Below, piece after piece: positions 61,680-64,000 of a DNA stretch of 64,000 nt. The stretch lies in contig CM066290.1 in the NCBI GenBank assembly GCA_033816765.1, positions 3,348,001 through 3,412,000 of the forward strand, written 5' to 3'. The notes beneath the pieces are model-generated. The model saw nothing but the letters and a program-made list of their open reading frames with translations. It was not told the DNA's origin and ran no database searches. The translations under genes and the position numbers were made by a program. The number at the start of each line of letters is the position of its first letter. The stretch's first letter is position 1. Source of the DNA: Nothopassalora personata. Its lineage: Eukaryota > Ascomycota > Dothideomycetes > Mycosphaerellales > Mycosphaerellaceae.

Positions 61680-64000
61680 TACTAACTAAGGTCTAACTAA
61701 GGTAAGAACACCCTATAAAGTGAAGTCTAGATAACCGAATCGGCTTAATAAACTAAAGGGTATGTGCAATAGATGCCTAAGGAAAGTGAACTCTATACGC
61801 TATTGCTAACTAATTAGTTCTTAGCCTCGATCCTACTAAAGTGTAAAATTTCGGCTATAGAAAGGTTATAAGGCCTAACCTATAGCTTCTTAGATTCCGG
61901 TTTAGGATACGATCCCTTTTTGTTAACTCCTATAGGTAGTACGTCTTCGTCGGCGATAGGCTCGATCTCGTTCGAATTACTGCTGTCTTCGCTATTAGCG
62001 ACGCTATTAGCGACTTCTCCCTCCCCTATTACGAGATCGATCCTATTATCTAGGCCTAGTACTCCTATGTCATCCGGGCGAAGCTCTAGAACTAGCTTAA
62101 GGTTTTCTCGTACCTAAACACCCTTTATTAGCGTGCTATTAAGTTCCTTAAGAATATAGGTACTAAACTCCCTAGAGATACTAGACACCCGATATGGACC
62201 TTACCATCGGTAACCGATCTTACGTAAGAAGTCATCCTTATATAGCTTATCGAATCTTATAATAAGGTCGCCCTTCTAGAAACTAATAGAGTTAACATTC
62301 CGGTAAGAATTAAAGTAGTCCTTACTAAGTTCTCTTAGTCGCTTCCTTCGAGTATGTAGCTCTTCTAAACTAAGGTCTCGAGCCTAGACTTAACGCGTAC
62401 GTATAGCAAGTAGGTCCTTAGTCGTTCTTACCGATCTCTATTAGTAATTCGCCTACGTCGGGTGCTTAACCTTAATTGGTAGAATCGTACGATGACTATA
62501 TAGGACCTAAGCTAGCGTCATTCTAGTAGTACGATAGGTCGTAGTCCTATTAGCCTATAATATAGCGGGTACCTATTACTCCTATCCGCGGTATATGTTC
62601 CTTATAAGCTTTACTAACGCTATAAGAATCGGACGGTGTCTAGCCTCGACCGGAGCATTAGACTACGGATAGTACGGTAATATTCGGATCCTTCGAATAC
62701 TAAGCCCTACGAGCAACCGCTTAACCTTAGCCGTATAAACCGTAGCGTTATTAAGCACAATTTTAGTATAGTAGCCGTACCTATAGAAGACATCTTCGTA
62801 TAGAAACTTAGTAACCGTCTTAGAGCTAGGAGGTGCCCTCGTTACTCTAGCCTCGATCTAGTTGCTAAGTGCTTCGCGCGTAACTAGGAGGTATCTATTT
62901 TTATACACCTAGACGGGGTCCGAGTACCGCTTCTTACTAATAACCTAAGGGCTCGATAAGTAAAGCTTACTAGCGCGCTAGTTACCTTCGCGAAACCTAT
63001 AAGGAGCATAACTTCGAATCTACGTAGAGATATCGGCGAAGCACCCGTCCTAGTAATACCGATCGGAGATAAGGTTATACACGACCTTAGTGCTACGATA
63101 ACCGTGTCTTTTATAGCATTCTATAACGATCTCCTTCTAAGCCTCATTATCGTTAATTATAAGTTGTAACGGTACTCCTCGGCGCTTCTAGAAGAATAGC
63201 AATTAGTCTCGGATAAAGAAATTAACGCTCTTCTTTACTAGTCGCCGGTACTTAGTACGGGTAACACTATCGGGCCGGGTCCTAGTTTCTATAACCTAAG
63301 CAAGTTACTAAGAGCTTTTAGAATATTAGTCCCCGAGATGTCGTGTTTTCTAGATTTTAACTGGATAGGTGTCGACCGGCTCCGGGTACCCGAATAGCTT
63401 ATTATTAATCATCTAGTCGATTTCGTCTTCGTTAGCTTCCCTAGGTTCCTAAGGTGTAGAGGGCCTACGAGATAGGGCATCTAGGCTAGTATACCTAGCT
63501 CCCGTAACGTACTTTACTTCGAATGTGAACAGCCTAATCTATACGACCTACCGGGCTATTGCCGAGTTAGGCAGGTCCGAAGCCGGCCGGTTAAGTTGCT
63601 ATATAAGTGTCTTAGCATTAACCTTAAGGACAAAATTAACGCTAGTAATATATCTTTAGATCTTCTTAAGCCCCTTAAGGACCCTAAGGCATTCCCGCTT
63701 ACTAGCATTATATCTAGATTCTAACGCGTTCTAGATTCTAACGCGTTCTAGATTCTACTCTTATACCGCACCGGGTAACGCCGTCGAGTACTGTCTATTA
63801 ATTCTTAAGAAACGATACATCCCTATCTAGTGCCGCTAGCATTAACTAAGATAAAGATAGACCTAGTACTAGGTAAGTAGTAGAGGGTAACTAAGGCTAG
63901 AGCCTATATAAGGTATCTAGTAACCTCTTCTTTTAAGAACTGCTCATTTTCTATCTAGGTGAACTCGGCGTCCTTCTTTAGTAGCTTATACATTGGTCGA
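61680..64000 (-). mobile_element. Second Ty3/gypsy retrotransposon, RIP-scarred, cut by window edge (element 2)
   Basis: Minus strand, from the edge inward: RNase H at about 63,980-63,450 (ILVNASGTR, YITSVNFVLKVNAKTLI, LNRPASDLPNSAIAR, IRLFTFEVKYVTGARYTSLD, ALSRRPSTP), then integrase at about 63,250-62,550 (VVYNLISDRYY zinc-finger side; RRIRILPYYPQSNAPVEARH-like core, here with a stop for Gln) and an integrase C-terminal domain near 62,250-62,100 (GYRW*GPYRVSSISREFSTYI). The frame continues to about 61,750. RT and gag would lie beyond the window. It differs in sequence from element 1 and lacks a visible chromodomain. A 17-bp unit TCTAGATTCTAACGCGT is tandemly repeated at 63713-63757 inside RNase H. 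Confidence 0.82.

Larger units (their letters stand above)
50230..64000. repeat. RIP-scarred transposon block
   Basis: From about 50,230 to the window end, nearly every line lacks CA and TG dinucleotides, while TA and CG are abundant. Frames are therefore closed by TAG and TAA, but hardly by TGA. This is what RIP of CpA on both strands leaves behind. Exceptions are 52556-52942 and 58695-59319, which are younger insertions. No intact gene is present. Confidence 0.9.

Overview
The window is nuclear DNA of a filamentous ascomycete. Genes are split by short introns (about 47-135 bases) with GTATGT/GTAAGT-type donors and TAG/CAG acceptors. The gene set is fungal: alpha-1,3-glucan synthase, Erg27-type sterol reductase, HET-domain relic, secreted phytase and aspartic protease, small cysteine-rich secreted proteins. 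The right end is repeat DNA scarred by repeat-induced point mutation (RIP). A dothideomycete-like fungus fits best, but that is inference.

Layout. 0-50.2 kb is gene-dense, normal-composition DNA. In order: truncated alpha-1,3-glucan synthase (+); Erg27-like ketoreductase (+); histidine acid phosphatase/phytase (-) with a MITE upstream; long Cnn_1N-like coiled-coil protein (-); small VOC/glyoxalase gene (-); broken HET gene (+); phosphoinositide phospholipase C (+); unknown LPPELR-type protein (-); acetate kinase (+); HELAH metallopeptidase (-) and membrane-anchored aspartic protease (-); DMT transporter (+); MFS sugar transporter (+); Tlg2-type syntaxin (-); calmodulin (+); a small cysteine-rich secreted protein (+); an AltA1-like secreted protein whose start codon appears lost (-); proteasome activator Blm10 (-); GINS subunit Psf3 (+); BTB protein (-); class 3 lipase (-).

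50.2-64 kb holds no intact gene. CpA and TpG are almost absent while CpG is kept, so frames are full of TAG/TAA. It can still be read as nested transposons on the minus strand: a chromodomain gypsy retroelement (about 52.15-56.8 kb), an element with palindromic ends and a long unidentified frame (56.8-61.7 kb), and a second gypsy element cut by the window edge (61.7-64 kb). Two younger insertions that largely kept CpA/TpG sit inside this DNA with visible target-site duplications: a 387-bp solo LTR and a 625-bp miniature LTR element.

Most genes are housekeeping functions with no shared pathway: Ca2+/phosphoinositide signalling (PLC, calmodulin), vesicle fusion, replication, proteasome, sterol and wall synthesis. 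The accessory signals are the two secreted proteases sharing an intron motif, the small secreted protein pair next to a RIP-marked patch at 34.5-36.3 kb, the HET relic, and the repeat block.
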